NCBI RefSeq assembly: GCF_000317225.1
Contig: NZ_AJLL01000033.1
Location: 62,001 to 126,000 of the forward strand
DNA: 64,000 bases
Reading direction: 5' to 3'
Origin: Fischerella thermalis PCC 7521
Lineage (GTDB): Bacteria; Cyanobacteriota; Cyanobacteriia; Cyanobacteriales; Nostocaceae
Part shown: positions 39,295 to 48,132 of the stretch, piece after piece
Numbering within the stretch: the first letter of the stretch is position 1
Layout of the letters: every line of letters starts with the position of its first letter
Translations under genes and position numbers: made by a program
Notes under the pieces: generated by a model
Databases searched by the model: none
Told to the model about the DNA's origin: nothing
The model's input: only the letters and a program-made list of their open reading frames with translations

Positions 39295-39686
39295 AAAATT
39301 TTCCTCCTGGTATATCGATCTTCTCGATATCCTTCTGCGTTTCATGCCTTAGGAAAGGCTTACATTTCCTAGTGTATGCTATTTTTTATAAAATTGTCGT
39401 TAAGTAGACTACAGAAAATGTCATTTTATGGTATGGAAAACTAACTCTTCAGATATAGGGAACAATTCATATTTTTTAAGTATTAGTTAGACAACAAAAA
39501 TATATTGGACATTATTAACCAGCTTTTTTATTGTGGTGATTAAGGCAAGAGGTGCAACCAGACGCAACCCCTCTATTTAGGAAGAGTAAGAAAAAGCTCT
39601 CGCCATAGGCATTTAGCTTATCGGTGGGTGATTCATAAATTTTTGATACCATCTAAAAAATGCTACGGCTTACAACGGGTTTAAAT
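39295..39686. other. Intergenic region upstream of leuC
   Basis: Divergent promoters of the dioxygenase and leuC are expected. It contains GGTATATCGATCTTCTCGATATCC (a partial palindrome near 39310) and a stretch GAGGTGCAACCAGACGCAACCCCTC (about 39549-39573) that can form a hairpin. No leader peptide or known riboswitch recognised. Confidence 0.45.
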
Positions 39687-41093
39687 ATGAGCAAAGGCAC
39701 ATTGTTTGATAAAGTTTGGGACTTACACACTGTTGGTACACTTCCTTCAGGGCAGACACAACTATTGATAGGACTACACCTGATTCATGAAGTTACTAGT
39801 CCCCAAGCCTTTGCTATGTTGAGGGAGCGGGGTTTAAAAGTATTATTTCCAGAGCGGACAGTCGCGACGGTAGACCATATTGTGCCGACAACTAATCAGG
39901 CACGTCCTTTTGTTGATGCCCTAGCAGAGGAAATGATGCAAGCGCTAGAGCAGAACTGTCAAAAAAATGGCATTACCTTCCATAATATCGGTTCTGGTAA
40001 TCAGGGTATTGTGCATGTGATTGCACCAGAACAAGGACTCACCCAGCCAGGGATGACGATCGCCTGTGGAGATAGCCATACTTCAACTCATGGTGCCTTT
40101 GGTGCGATCGCTTTTGGGATCGGTACTAGTCAAGTCCGTGATGTTCTCGCCTCCCAAACCCTAGCCCTGTCTAAACTCAAAGTCCGTAAAATCGAAGTTA
40201 ACGGCACTCTTAAACCAGGTGTTTACGCCAAAGACGTCATCCTCCATATCATTCGTACCCTTGGTGTAAAAGGCGGTGTGGGATATGCCTATGAATACGC
40301 AGGCACTACCTTCGAGCAAATGAACATGGAAGAACGGATGACCGTCTGTAACATGTCCATTGAAGGCGGTGCACGTTGCGGTTACATTAATCCCGACCAA
40401 GTCACCTACGCATACCTCAAGGGAAGAGACTTTGCTCCTAAAGGCGCAGACTGGGACAAAGCAGTGGCTTGGTGGGATTCGATCAAGAGCGATGCCGATG
40501 CTGAGTATGATGATGTCGTAGTGTTTGACGCTGCCGATATTCCCCCTACCGTCACTTGGGGTATTACACCCGGTCAAGGTATCGGCATTAACCAGTTTGT
40601 ACCCTCCGCCGAGCAACTGCCAGAAGAAGACCGCCAAATTGCCGAAGAAGCTTATGTTTACATGGATCTAACACCAGGTCAACCCATACTCGGCACAAAA
40701 GTCGATGTCTGCTTCATTGGCAGCTGTACCAACGGCAGGATTAGTGATTTGCGAGAAGCAGCCAAAGTTGCCAAAGGGCGTCACGTTGCTCAAGGAGTCA
40801 AAGCTTTTGTTGTCCCTGGTTCCGAACGGGTGAAACAACAAGCAGAAGCAGAAGGACTAGACAAAATCTTCCAAGCAGCAGGTTTTGAATGGCGCGAACC
40901 CGGATGTTCGATGTGTTTAGCTATGAACCCCGATAAACTCCAAGGACGACAACTCAGCGCTTCTTCTTCTAACCGCAACTTCAAAGGTCGTCAAGGTTCC
41001 GCCTCTGGTCGGACTTTATTGATGAGTCCGGCAATGGTGGCGGCGGCGGCGGTGAAGGGTGAAGTCTTCGATGTGCGCGAGTTGTTGAATTAG
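39687..41093 (+). CDS. leuC: 3-isopropylmalate dehydratase large subunit
   Basis: Aconitase-family large subunit; isomerises 2-isopropylmalate to 3-isopropylmalate in leucine synthesis with LeuD. 468 aa. [4Fe-4S] Cys in [13 protein letters not shown] and [10 protein letters not shown]; substrate loop [24 protein letters not shown] choose [14 protein letters not shown] (39687); the upstream in-frame ATG at 39660 adds nine non-family residues. leuD follows 108 bases downstream across a palindromic repeat. Confidence 0.97.
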   Translation: MSKGTLFDKVWDLHTVGTLPSGQTQLLIGLHLIHEVTSPQAFAMLRERGLKVLFPERTVATVDHIVPTTNQARPFVDALAEEMMQALEQNCQKNGITFHNIGSGNQGIVHVIAPEQGLTQPGMTIACGDSHTSTHGAFGAIAFGIGTSQVRDVLASQTLALSKLKVRKIEVNGTLKPGVYAKDVILHIIRTLGVKGGVGYAYEYAGTTFEQMNMEERMTVCNMSIEGGARCGYINPDQVTYAYLKGRDFAPKGADWDKAVAWWDSIKSDADAEYDDVVVFDAADIPPTVTWGITPGQGIGINQFVPSAEQLPEEDRQIAEEAYVYMDLTPGQPILGTKVDVCFIGSCTNGRISDLREAAKVAKGRHVAQGVKAFVVPGSERVKQQAEAEGLDKIFQAAGFEWREPGCSMCLAMNPDKLQGRQLSASSSNRNFKGRQGSASGRTLLMSPAMVAAAAVKGEVFDVRELLN

Positions 41094-41095
41094 TT

Positions 41096-41166
41096 CTTAG
41101 TGTCTTAGTGCCTTGGTGGTTAATAAAACGTATTTTTTGAACCACAAAGACACTAAGACACAAAGG
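41096..41166. repeat. Palindromic repeat between leuC and leuD
   Basis: TTAGTGTCTTAGTGCCTTGG and GAACCACAAAGACACTAAGA form a long imperfect hairpin inside what should be one operon. Same family as 31924-31969. It could shape mRNA stability between the two cistrons. Confidence 0.65.
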
Positions 41167-41201
41167 AAATTTTGTGAATAAAACCTCAAAAAGTACTTTT
41201 T

Positions 41202-41810
41202 ATGGTAAGTGAAGTTAAAGCTGTTTCCGGTCGTGGTATTCCTTTGGTAGGTGATGATATTGATACTGACCGCATCATTCCTGCCCGTTTTTTGCGCTGT
41301 GTTACTTTTGATGGTTTGGGTGAGCATGTATTTGCTGATGATCGCGCCGCACTCAAAGGAGAACATGCTTTTGATCAAGTGCAGTATCAAGGCGCGAAGA
41401 TTTTGGTAGTAAACCGTAACTTTGGTTGTGGTTCTTCACGGGAACACGCACCCCAAGCGATCGCTAAATGGGGTATTCAAGCTTTAGTAGGTGAAAGCTT
41501 CGCGGAAATCTTTTTTGGTAACTGTGTAGCAATGGGCATTCCCTGTGTTACCGCTGATTCTACTACCGTCAAACAACTGCAAGAATTCATTGCCACTAAT
41601 CCTCAAGTGTCTGTGACGGTGAATTTAGAAACTATGCAAGTACAATTTGGTGATTTTTCTGCCCCAATTTCAATGGGAGAAGCTGCGAAAAATATGTTTG
41701 TTTCCGGTAGTTGGGATGCTTGCGGGCAGTTGGTCGCACACGCGGATCAAATTCGGGCAACGGCAGCAAAATTACCGTACTTGAGTTGGAGTAAAGTCGC
41801 CGCCAGCTAA
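41202..41810 (+). CDS. leuD: 3-isopropylmalate dehydratase small subunit
   Basis: 202-aa swivel-domain partner of LeuC. Motifs [28 protein letters not shown] and [15 protein letters not shown] are diagnostic of LeuD. Same strand as leuC, and likely cotranscribed. Normal length. Confidence 0.97.
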   Translation: MVSEVKAVSGRGIPLVGDDIDTDRIIPARFLRCVTFDGLGEHVFADDRAALKGEHAFDQVQYQGAKILVVNRNFGCGSSREHAPQAIAKWGIQALVGESFAEIFFGNCVAMGIPCVTADSTTVKQLQEFIATNPQVSVTVNLETMQVQFGDFSAPISMGEAAKNMFVSGSWDACGQLVAHADQIRATAAKLPYLSWSKVAAS

Positions 41811-41952
41811 AAGTCGAAAGCATCAATGCATAGGGTAAATCTATCTGCGTCCATCGGTGTGCATCCGTGTGCATCGGTGGTCGATTTTTTCATAAAGTAA
41901 ATTGTTTTTACTAGTATGAGTACATTTCTATTAATAAGCATACAAACAATAA

Positions 41953-42450
41953 ATGATTATTCTGGTCATGGGTGTTTCCGGTTCGGGTAAAAGCACCATC
42001 GCTAAACTATTAGCAGATTCTTTGCATTGGGAATTTAGCGACGCTGATAATTTCCATTCGCCTCAAAATATCGACAAAATGCGGCGTGGTATATCTCTGG
42101 ATGATGGCGATCGCTTACCTTGGCTGCAAGACATACAAGCAGCGATCAAAGAATGTTTGGAAGACAATCAGAATGTAGTACTGGCCTGTTCTGCACTTAA
42201 ATCTAGCTATCGTCAGTATTTTTTCATCGGTGATGAACGCATCAAGTTAGTTTATCTCAAAGGTTCGTTCGATTTGATTCAAAAACGCCTGAATCAGCGT
42301 CAAAATCACTTTATGTCCGAAAAACTCCTCAAAAGTCAGTTTGATAGTCTTGAAGAACCTGCTGATGCTTTGTATGTAGATATTTCAGCACCGCCAGAGG
42401 TAATTGTGCAAAATATTCGGGAGAGTTTGGGGCTAGAAACTGTAAGCTAA
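41953..42450 (+). CDS. gntK: Gluconokinase
   Basis: 165-aa P-loop kinase phosphorylating gluconate to 6-phosphogluconate for the oxidative pentose phosphate pathway. Walker A GVSGSGKST (7-15), family signature FSDADNFHSPQNIDKMRRGISLDDGDRLPWL, ACSALKSSYR and VYLKGSFDLI. The gap upstream (41811-41952) holds a CTGCGTCCATCGGTGTGCATCCGTGTGCATCGG short repeat. Monocistronic as far as visible. Confidence 0.95.
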   Translation: MIILVMGVSGSGKSTIAKLLADSLHWEFSDADNFHSPQNIDKMRRGISLDDGDRLPWLQDIQAAIKECLEDNQNVVLACSALKSSYRQYFFIGDERIKLVYLKGSFDLIQKRLNQRQNHFMSEKLLKSQFDSLEEPADALYVDISAPPEVIVQNIRESLGLETVS

Positions 42451-42581
42451 AATCTATTTGATATCTAGACAAAATGTTAATTATTGAACGATGGTTTGAA
42501 GGAGTAAATATTCGGAAGTGAAAAATTATTTTATTTTTAGGTTTAGAAATTTAGAGACGTGCTATGGCACGTCTGTTGATC

Positions 42582-43244
42582 TTATCTTGGTGGAGCAGGA
42601 TTAGTGTTGCTTGATGCTGGGGGTTGTTGGAGAGAAGTACCTGTGTTCGGCTGACCAGGTGCAGCAGGAAAGGGAACGGAATTAGGAATTGAAGGGGAAT
42701 TGAGGTTAAAATCGCCTTGAGGATTTAATGGAGCCACTGGTGCAGTGTTGGGTAGAGGTGCTGCACCAGGGTTAACTGGAAAAGATGGAGGAGTAATAGG
42801 TAGAGAATTAGCCGGTCTGTCTGAAGAACCGGGTATAATTCCCAAAGATACGCGATCGCCTCCCACTTGTCGCAGCAAATCTAATATTTCTATGACATCG
42901 TTATAAGTTGCTGAGCGAGAGGCATTTAGTACCAAAGTACCATTAGGATTTTGCTGCAAATAATTTCTTAAAATCCCTGCTAGTTGTTCACGTTTAATTG
43001 GTTGTTTTTCTACATAGATCTGACCAACAGCATCAATAGTTACAGGTAAAATATTTTTTCCTTGCACTGCATTGACACTTCCTGTTGCTGAACTGGCTTT
43101 AGGTAAGTCAACATTAATTGCTTGTTGTCGAGTAAATTGTAGAGATGCCAAGATAAAAAACGTCAAAATACAAAAAATGACATCAATTAAGGGAATGAGC
43201 TGAACTTGAGTATCTTCAATGGGAGTATGTAAATTAACTTTCAT
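42582..43244 (-). CDS. exbD: ExbD/TolR family biopolymer transport protein
   Basis: 220 aa. One N-terminal TM helix (about 17-38, LIPLIDVIFCILTFFILASLQF) with the proton-channel Asp (LIDVIFC), then a periplasmic domain (LPKASSATG...PVTIDAVGQIYVEKQPIKREQLAGIL, LNASRSATYNDVIEILDLLRQVGGDRVSLG) and a long Pro/Asn-rich low-complexity tail from about residue 145. With ExbB it forms the proton-driven motor that energises outer-membrane TonB-type transport or envelope functions. It follows exbB on the same strand; 121 bases of short repeats lie between. Confidence 0.92.
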   Translation of the reverse strand: MKVNLHTPIEDTQVQLIPLIDVIFCILTFFILASLQFTRQQAINVDLPKASSATGSVNAVQGKNILPVTIDAVGQIYVEKQPIKREQLAGILRNYLQQNPNGTLVLNASRSATYNDVIEILDLLRQVGGDRVSLGIIPGSSDRPANSLPITPPSFPVNPGAAPLPNTAPVAPLNPQGDFNLNSPSIPNSVPFPAAPGQPNTGTSLQQPPASSNTNPAPPR

Positions 43245-43365
43245 AAGCTAGTATTTTGAGATTAAATTGTTTGCTGAACTGGTGATTAGTTGAGATTAGT
43301 TGAGAGTTGGTAGTTGATGGTTGATTGTTCTAAAAACAAACAACAAACAACCAACAACACATAAC

Positions 43366-44139
43366 TCAATTTTCAGAATCGGATCTATCTGAATCTGAAA
43401 TTTCTGGAGGTTCAGAAAACTTATTTTGAGTTCGCTTGCGCGGGGGAAGGAATTTTCCTTCGGTAGAATCTCGAACAATCACTTCGGGCTGGGCGAGGTT
43501 AGATTGACTTTTGCTTAAATCAGGCGGTGATTGCAAATAAAGAATTTCCAAATCATTCCCCGCTTTGCGGAATATTTTGACTTGATTAACCAGTAAAGCT
43601 TGAAAGAATCGGTAAAAAATCAAGCTGACGATCGCGATTCCCATTCCTAGTGCTGTACTGTATAGAGCTTCTCCAATACCAGTAGTCACTCCTGCTGTTG
43701 CTTCTGTTCCCAAATCACCAATCTTAATTGATTCCAAAGACCCTATCAAACCCCAGACTGTACCAAACAATCCCAACAACGGAGAAACAGCGATCACAAG
43801 TTCTAAAACTTTTTCACCCCGTCGCATCTGGGCTAACTCGGTTTCTGCTGTTGACTCTAGTGCGAGGCGAAATAGTTCTGGATTGCTTATTGGTTGGCTT
43901 AAAGGAGCATACAAAAACCTACCAATAGGCTGGTCAGTTGCTTGTCTAGCAATATCCCTAGCGATTTCCCAATTGTTACGTGCAGCTTCTAGAATGCGAT
44001 TAACAGTTTCTTTTTCCTGATTCAAAATTCGGAACCAGAACCATAGACGCTCTAAAATCACACTTAACGCCAACACCGAAAACAAAAGTAATGGCCAGAT
44101 CACCGGCCCAACTTTGCGAAATATATCGATAATTTCCAC
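43366..44139 (-). CDS. exbB: MotA/TolQ/ExbB proton channel family protein
   Basis: 257 aa from a GTG at 44139 preceded by GGAGGG; a TTG at 44172 would add 11 residues. Three TM helices (about 9-30, WPLLLFSVLALSVILERLWFWF; about 114-135; about 157-180) and the family segment LELVIAVSPLLGLFGTVWGLIGSLESI. The C-terminal 60 residues are charged and Ser-rich. Together with ExbD it makes the stator motor. First gene of an exbB-exbD pair. Confidence 0.92.
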   Translation of the reverse strand: MEIIDIFRKVGPVIWPLLLFSVLALSVILERLWFWFRILNQEKETVNRILEAARNNWEIARDIARQATDQPIGRFLYAPLSQPISNPELFRLALESTAETELAQMRRGEKVLELVIAVSPLLGLFGTVWGLIGSLESIKIGDLGTEATAGVTTGIGEALYSTALGMGIAIVSLIFYRFFQALLVNQVKIFRKAGNDLEILYLQSPPDLSKSQSNLAQPEVIVRDSTEGKFLPPRKRTQNKFSEPPEISDSDRSDSEN

Positions 44140-44356
44140 TGTTGAGATTCCCTCCGTCCATTCCTGTAGCAACTATCCCACAGCATTTTAATACTAGAGT
44201 GGTAAAGGTGGCTTTGTTGAATTTGAATTAGAAATTATATAGCTAGCTCGTGAATTAAATAATGTAGTTAGATTTTTTTCCAGCAAGAGTCAGACTTGCT
44301 GAAATCAGTAACATCTAGCTATTAATGTTGAGTATTTAATAAAAATAGCGCTTGAT

Positions 44357-45169
44357 ATGGCTGGTGAAGTGTTAGGTAGGCATTACGCAGTACAGCAACA
44401 GTTGGGAAAAAAGCTGGAAGGCGTACTTTGTTAGCCCGTAATTTGGAAACGCAAGAATTAGTCGTGATCAAGTTACTATCCTTTAGCAATGACTTTGAAT
44501 GGGATGATCTGATTTAAGTATTACCTTCACCTATTGGTTGAGGTTGATGATTGAGCCTAGTTTAGAACGACGTTTGACTTCTGCCCAAGAAGCAATTACT
44601 GTCTTGCAAAGAGATTTTGCGCCTGTTGCTATTCAAAAACCAGCTATTAGTAAAATTAGACTAACAAAAGATGGGAATTATTTAAAAATTTTTATCCCAC
44701 CAGTTGGTTTTCATCCTTTATTTGGGATGGGAAGTCTATTTGCGATCGCTTGGAATTCATTTATTCTTTTGTGGACTGTTGGTGTCATGCTGACACCTTT
44801 CCCTAGCAACATACCCTTAGCCTTAATTTCACTTCCCTTTTGGGGTGCTAGCTTTCTCATGGGAAATACAGTTCTGTTTGCTTTGTTTTTAGGCATTTAT
44901 TTACGAGTGGATCAAAAGCACATAACTCTCACCTGGGAAATATTAGGTTGGAAATTTCCCCGGAATCGTCCTGCACCCAGACAAAAAATTACCAAACTGG
45001 TGTATATTCCCAAACATTCTACTTCCGATTTTCTGGGTGCTAAAACTGAGGTTCCAACCGGAAATATCAACTGTGTGGCATCGGTGGGGGCATTAATTCA
45101 GAAGCAGAAGTACAATGGTTAGCCCATGAATTGAGTGAGTGGTTGGGTATACCAATTACACGGGACTAG
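44357..45169 (+). pseudogene. Ser/Thr protein kinase, internally deleted
   Basis: Starts MAGEVLGRHYAVQQQLGKKAG and keeps the ATP Lys segment (ELVVIKLLSF), then runs into a stop at about 44519. Most of the kinase domain, including the catalytic loop and DFG, is missing; sequence resumes at about 44545 with the kinase end (MIEPSLERRLTSAQEAITVLQ) and a C-terminal membrane part with two TM helices (FAIAWNSFILLWTVGVML, LISLPFWGASFLMGNTVLFALFLGIYL). A further frameshift near 45080 separates the natural end (CGIGGGINSEAEVQWLAHEL...GIPITRD). Non-functional. Confidence 0.85.
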
Positions 45170-45240
45170 AAGGGAAGGGAGACAAGCAGGACACGGGAGA
45201 AACACAAAACAAATAACTAACTACTAACATTACTGGAATT

Positions 45241-45543
45241 ATGAAACGCTTAAGACACCTGATTTCATTACTGCTGATATGTGCAGTTATATTTTGCTTT
45301 GCACCTACGGCTTGGGCATTTTGCGGTTTTTATGTTGCAAAAGCGGATACAAAACTATACAACAAGGCTTCGCAGGTGGCGATCGCGCATAGTGGCGATC
45401 GCACTGTGTTAACGATGGCTAATGACTACCAAGGTGATGTGAAAGATTTTGCGATCGTTGTACCTGTACCTACTGTTATCCAAAAAGAACAAGTACGTAT
45501 CGGTAACCCTAAGATCATCGAAGGCAGAGGGCAGCTATGCTGA
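45241..45543 (+). pseudogene. DUF2330 protein, truncated by insertion
   Basis: Has a signal peptide (LISLLLICAVIFCFAPTAWAF) and the typical start of DUF2330 proteins (CGFYVAKADTKLYNKASQVAIA, MANDYQGDVKDFAIVVPVP). After GNPKIIE the frame enters a structured repeat element at 45520 and stops at 45543. DUF2330 proteins are normally over 300 residues, so only the first quarter remains. No later DUF2330 sequence is recognised past the element. Confidence 0.8.
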
Positions 45544-45751
45544 AGGGAAAATCCCTTCTCCTGAATGCCCGAACCCTCTGGGCGACCGAAAGGAGCCAAG
45601 GGTTTAAGACCCCCACCAAATTGAAAATTTGGTGGCTCCCGTTTAGGAGGGGTCTGAATCCCCTTCTAAACGGAACCTTCTGCCACGGCGCTCCTTGTTC
45701 GCCCACAGGTGGCGAACCCGCGCCTCCTCTGCCTCCAAAATAGCTGCCTTC
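45520..45751. mobile_element. Structured repeat element inside DUF2330 gene
   Basis: About 232 bp, GC-richer than its surroundings. Ends are inverted (GAAGGCAG at 45520 and CTGCCTTC at 45744). Nearby pairs GGCAGAGG/CCTCTGCC and GGCAGCTAT/ATAGCTGCC cross each other rather than nest. Inside are perfect or near-perfect hairpins: CCACCAAATT-GAA-AATTTGGTGG (45613-45635) and GTTTAGGAGGGG-TCTGAAT-CCCCTTCTAAAC (45641-45671). It carries no protein gene. It looks like a palindromic non-autonomous mobile element. Confidence 0.65.
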
Positions 45752-46073
45752 TTCAAACCAATTTAAAAGGGCAGTTGTTGCCAGAATCAAAATTACCGAG
45801 GATTCTAACAAGTTGTTGCTTCTACTACTTGACTAGTCTACTAGATTGATATTTGCTGTTTCTGGAATTGACCTTGAGGATGAAGTATCTACTATTAAAC
45901 TCAAGGATTAATTTAAATATGACGTTATTCATCTTCTAGTGATCGGTAATATTCATACAGGGTGCTTTTCTATGTACTCATAGACACCTTAGTAAGTGAC
46001 ACAGGGGCAGAACCACAAGCAGTGCAAATTATTATAAGTTGATTCACAGAGCAAGCAGCTCAGGCAGGAAGAT
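45752..46073. other. Region downstream of the disrupted DUF2330 gene
   Basis: Short frames such as RAVVARIKITEDSNKLLLLLLD and SGIDLEDEVSTIKLKD look like decayed coding sequence ends (about 45765-45910), origin unknown. The rest is the upstream region of the TPR gene. Confidence 0.4.
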
Positions 46074-46787
46074 ATGAACAGCCACTCATTTTTAGCATCT
46101 GGTGAACAGCAAAATCACAGATATAACAACGTGTTAAAAACTACCAAAAATCTTCAGCAGCGAGAAAATAACGGTAGCGGCGAATCTGCTTTCGGTGACA
46201 GCTACTTACGCTCTTGTGCTTTGAAGTCAGCCCGACAAGGAGACTACATTGAGGCGATCGCGCTGTTGAGTCAGCTGATCAAGCGTCATCCTCAAAATGC
46301 GATTGATTACAACAACCGGGGACTAATTTATTTTCAATGCGGCGAAAGCCAAAAAGCTTTTTGCGATTACAATACAGCTTTGCAGCTTAATCCTAAGTTG
46401 GCTAGTGCTTATAACAATCGAGCTAATTACTATGCTGCTCATGGGGAATTAATAGCAGCGATCGCTGACTACGATCAAGCACTGGATTTGAACCCTAGTT
46501 ATGTCCGAGCATGGTTGAACAGAGGCATTACTTTACGCGACTTGGGACAATATGAAGAAGCTATTGATAATTTTGAAGTAGCGCTGCTGTTTGGTCAGTT
46601 AGAAGGTCGTATTTTAGCAGAACGCGGTAGAACTTATCATCTCTGGGGTGACTGGAATTGTGCGATCGCTGATTATCGTCGTGCTTTGCTTTTACTACCG
46701 TCGTTTGATACTAAACAGGAAATTCCTAACTCTCGCTTGCGTTTACAAGTGGAAAATTGGTTCAACGAGTTAACCAAAATTCAGTAA
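46074..46787 (+). CDS. Cytoplasmic TPR protein, 237 aa
   Basis: No signal peptide. The Gln/Asn-rich head (1-40) is followed by four to five TPRs from about residue 45 (GDYIEAIALLSQLIKRHPQNAIDYNNRGLIYFQCGESQKAFCDYNTALQLNP; ASAYNNRANYYAAHGELIAAIADYDQALDLNP; VRAWLNRGITLRDLGQYEEAIDNFEVAL). GGAAG precedes the ATG. TPR proteins are scaffolds; partner unknown. Confidence 0.85.
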   Translation: MNSHSFLASGEQQNHRYNNVLKTTKNLQQRENNGSGESAFGDSYLRSCALKSARQGDYIEAIALLSQLIKRHPQNAIDYNNRGLIYFQCGESQKAFCDYNTALQLNPKLASAYNNRANYYAAHGELIAAIADYDQALDLNPSYVRAWLNRGITLRDLGQYEEAIDNFEVALLFGQLEGRILAERGRTYHLWGDWNCAIADYRRALLLLPSFDTKQEIPNSRLRLQVENWFNELTKIQ

Positions 46788-47070
46788 ACAGTAAGCAATA
46801 AACCGTTATCAGCCGAAAACTAGGTATAACAAAGTGAATTCAATCGTATCAAAATACAAATTACATCCTTATTTTACTGATCACTGTTGACTGATAACTG
46901 ATCACTTTTGCAGCGGCTAATAGCTAATAGATGATAACTACGTAGCTCCTAAACGAGAGCTGCTAACTATTAACTATTAGCTGTTAATTCTTTTTTGATA
47001 TACTACGTGTTTATACGTAGGTTATTAGAAATAAACCTATAAGTGTCTAAATGTTAAACCGAAATTCTAT

Positions 47071-47481
47071 TTAAGGAGAAGATTCTACTTGTTCAACTTC
47101 TACCGCTTTCGGCTTTATAAGCATTATAGGACGCTGGTTTGGATCAAATCGGTATCCTTGCTCTTGCATAATGCTTTTAGCTTGACGCGGATCAAAATTA
47201 CGGCTAAATTCTACATTCAAAGCATTTACTCGTGCTTCTACCTGCCTAAGTTCTGTGTTAATTTCTTGTAACTTAGCTTGCTGCGACCAGTGATAAGGTA
47301 AAAGTCTTACCAGTGCAGTTACTGCTGCTACTGAAATCACAATATTAACCCCTATCTTTGCTGTTGTCTCCAACGCCATCACTTGGTAAGAACGTTGACG
47401 TAGATGCCGCTTTGGTCTGGGAGCAACTTGACGTCTTGGTATTGGTTGTAGCGGGGGTCTGGATGGTTGAATCGCATTCAT
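47071..47481 (-). CDS. Single-pass membrane protein with coiled coil (FtsL/DivIC-like topology)
   Basis: 136 aa: a basic Pro/Arg/Gln-rich cytoplasmic head (1-34), one TM helix (about 42-62, IGVNIVISVAAVTALVRLLPY), then a coiled coil (about 70-92, KLQEINTELRQVEARVNALNVEF) and a short tail. The segment SIMQEQGYRFDPNQRPIMLIKP looks conserved. Topology resembles the small divisome proteins FtsL/DivIC, but I do not recognise it as one; conserved cyanobacterial protein of unknown role. Confidence 0.7.
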   Translation of the reverse strand: MNAIQPSRPPLQPIPRRQVAPRPKRHLRQRSYQVMALETTAKIGVNIVISVAAVTALVRLLPYHWSQQAKLQEINTELRQVEARVNALNVEFSRNFDPRQAKSIMQEQGYRFDPNQRPIMLIKPKAVEVEQVESSP

Positions 47482-47517
47482 AATAATTAAAAGAACCTCG
47501 CTGATGAAATTTATGCA

Positions 47518-47547
47518 CCGTAAACAATGCTCCGGCGCTGTTTACGG
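47518..47547. terminator. Hairpin upstream of the 136-aa gene
   Basis: CCGTAAACA-ATGCTCCGGCGC-TGTTTACGG with TTTTATTT following on the plus strand: looks like a plus-strand terminator, or a leader hairpin for the minus-strand 136-aa gene starting 37 bases away. Confidence 0.5.
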
Positions 47548-47610
47548 TTTTATTTAGCTGTCATATTACTTCATTTTTTGGAAATTGCTACACGTATGCA
47601 GTTAGTCAAA

Positions 47611-47702
47611 AATAAACCTGGTATACGTACGTAACTGCACACCAAGTACTACGGTTCCAACCGTCAGCCTTCGGCAAATGCACCCGTATTGCCAGGTTTA
47701 TT
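47611..47702. other. Multi-hairpin structured element
   Basis: Closed by an 11-bp stem AATAAACCTGG/CCAGGTTTATT, continued by ATACG/CGTAT; inside lie ACGGT-TCCA-ACCGT and a short GCC-TTC-GGC hairpin. About 92 bases. Could be an ncRNA or a palindromic repeat; no known family recognised. Confidence 0.5.
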
Positions 47703-47872
47703 GGCTTTTATATGCGATTTTAAAAGTACATGAAGAAGTCAGAAGGCAGCTATTGTCAGGGGAATCTGTGCAAACTATACAACAAATCGAAATCAGGCGG
47801 GCAAAACTCAGAATAAAGGATTATCCGAATTGCTGCTCGCCAATTTCGACTTGTTTTGGTTATTGCAATGGT

Positions 47873-47968
47873 TTATTTATAAAGTTCTGTTGCTAAGCGC
47901 CAAGCCAGAAAACCTGGAACCAGAGCCACAACCAAAGCGATGTAGACTTGAGTATCAGATATACTCAT
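47873..47968 (-). CDS. psaM: Photosystem I subunit XII (PsaM)
   Basis: 31-aa single-helix PSI subunit located near the trimer interface of cyanobacterial PSI. The translation MSISDTQVYIALVVALVPGF then LAWRLATELYK matches PsaM closely along its length. AGGAGG sits ten bases before the ATG. Too short for ordinary gene finding, but the match is unambiguous. Presumably its own promoter lies in 47969-48132, shared with the divergent ribulose kinase. Confidence 0.95.
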   Translation of the reverse strand: MSISDTQVYIALVVALVPGFLAWRLATELYK

Positions 47969-48132
47969 GGTTTCAAACCTCCTAATCTCAACAAATTTTG
48001 ATTACGTTTACTACTTTTCCTTGTTTTGCCAAGAATGGGGAATAGGTTGTTACAAGATGAAACAAAACAAATGGATTGGTTGTTCGTGGTTAGTTGTTAA
48101 TAAAGGATTGTTAAGAAAATTTTGATGTGAAT

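Larger units (their letters stand above)
47482..47872. other. Intergenic region with two hairpin structures
   Basis: Holds the structures at 47518-47547 and 47611-47702. A 72-codon frame (47678-47896, plus) overlaps the psaM stop and looks spurious. Confidence 0.5.

Noticed and set aside
39346-39686. Leader peptide or T-box before leuC
   Set aside because: No leucine-rich short frame and no T-box motif visible.
47678-47896. 72-codon plus-strand frame
   Set aside because: Overlaps the structured element and the psaM stop on the other strand; no gene-like features.
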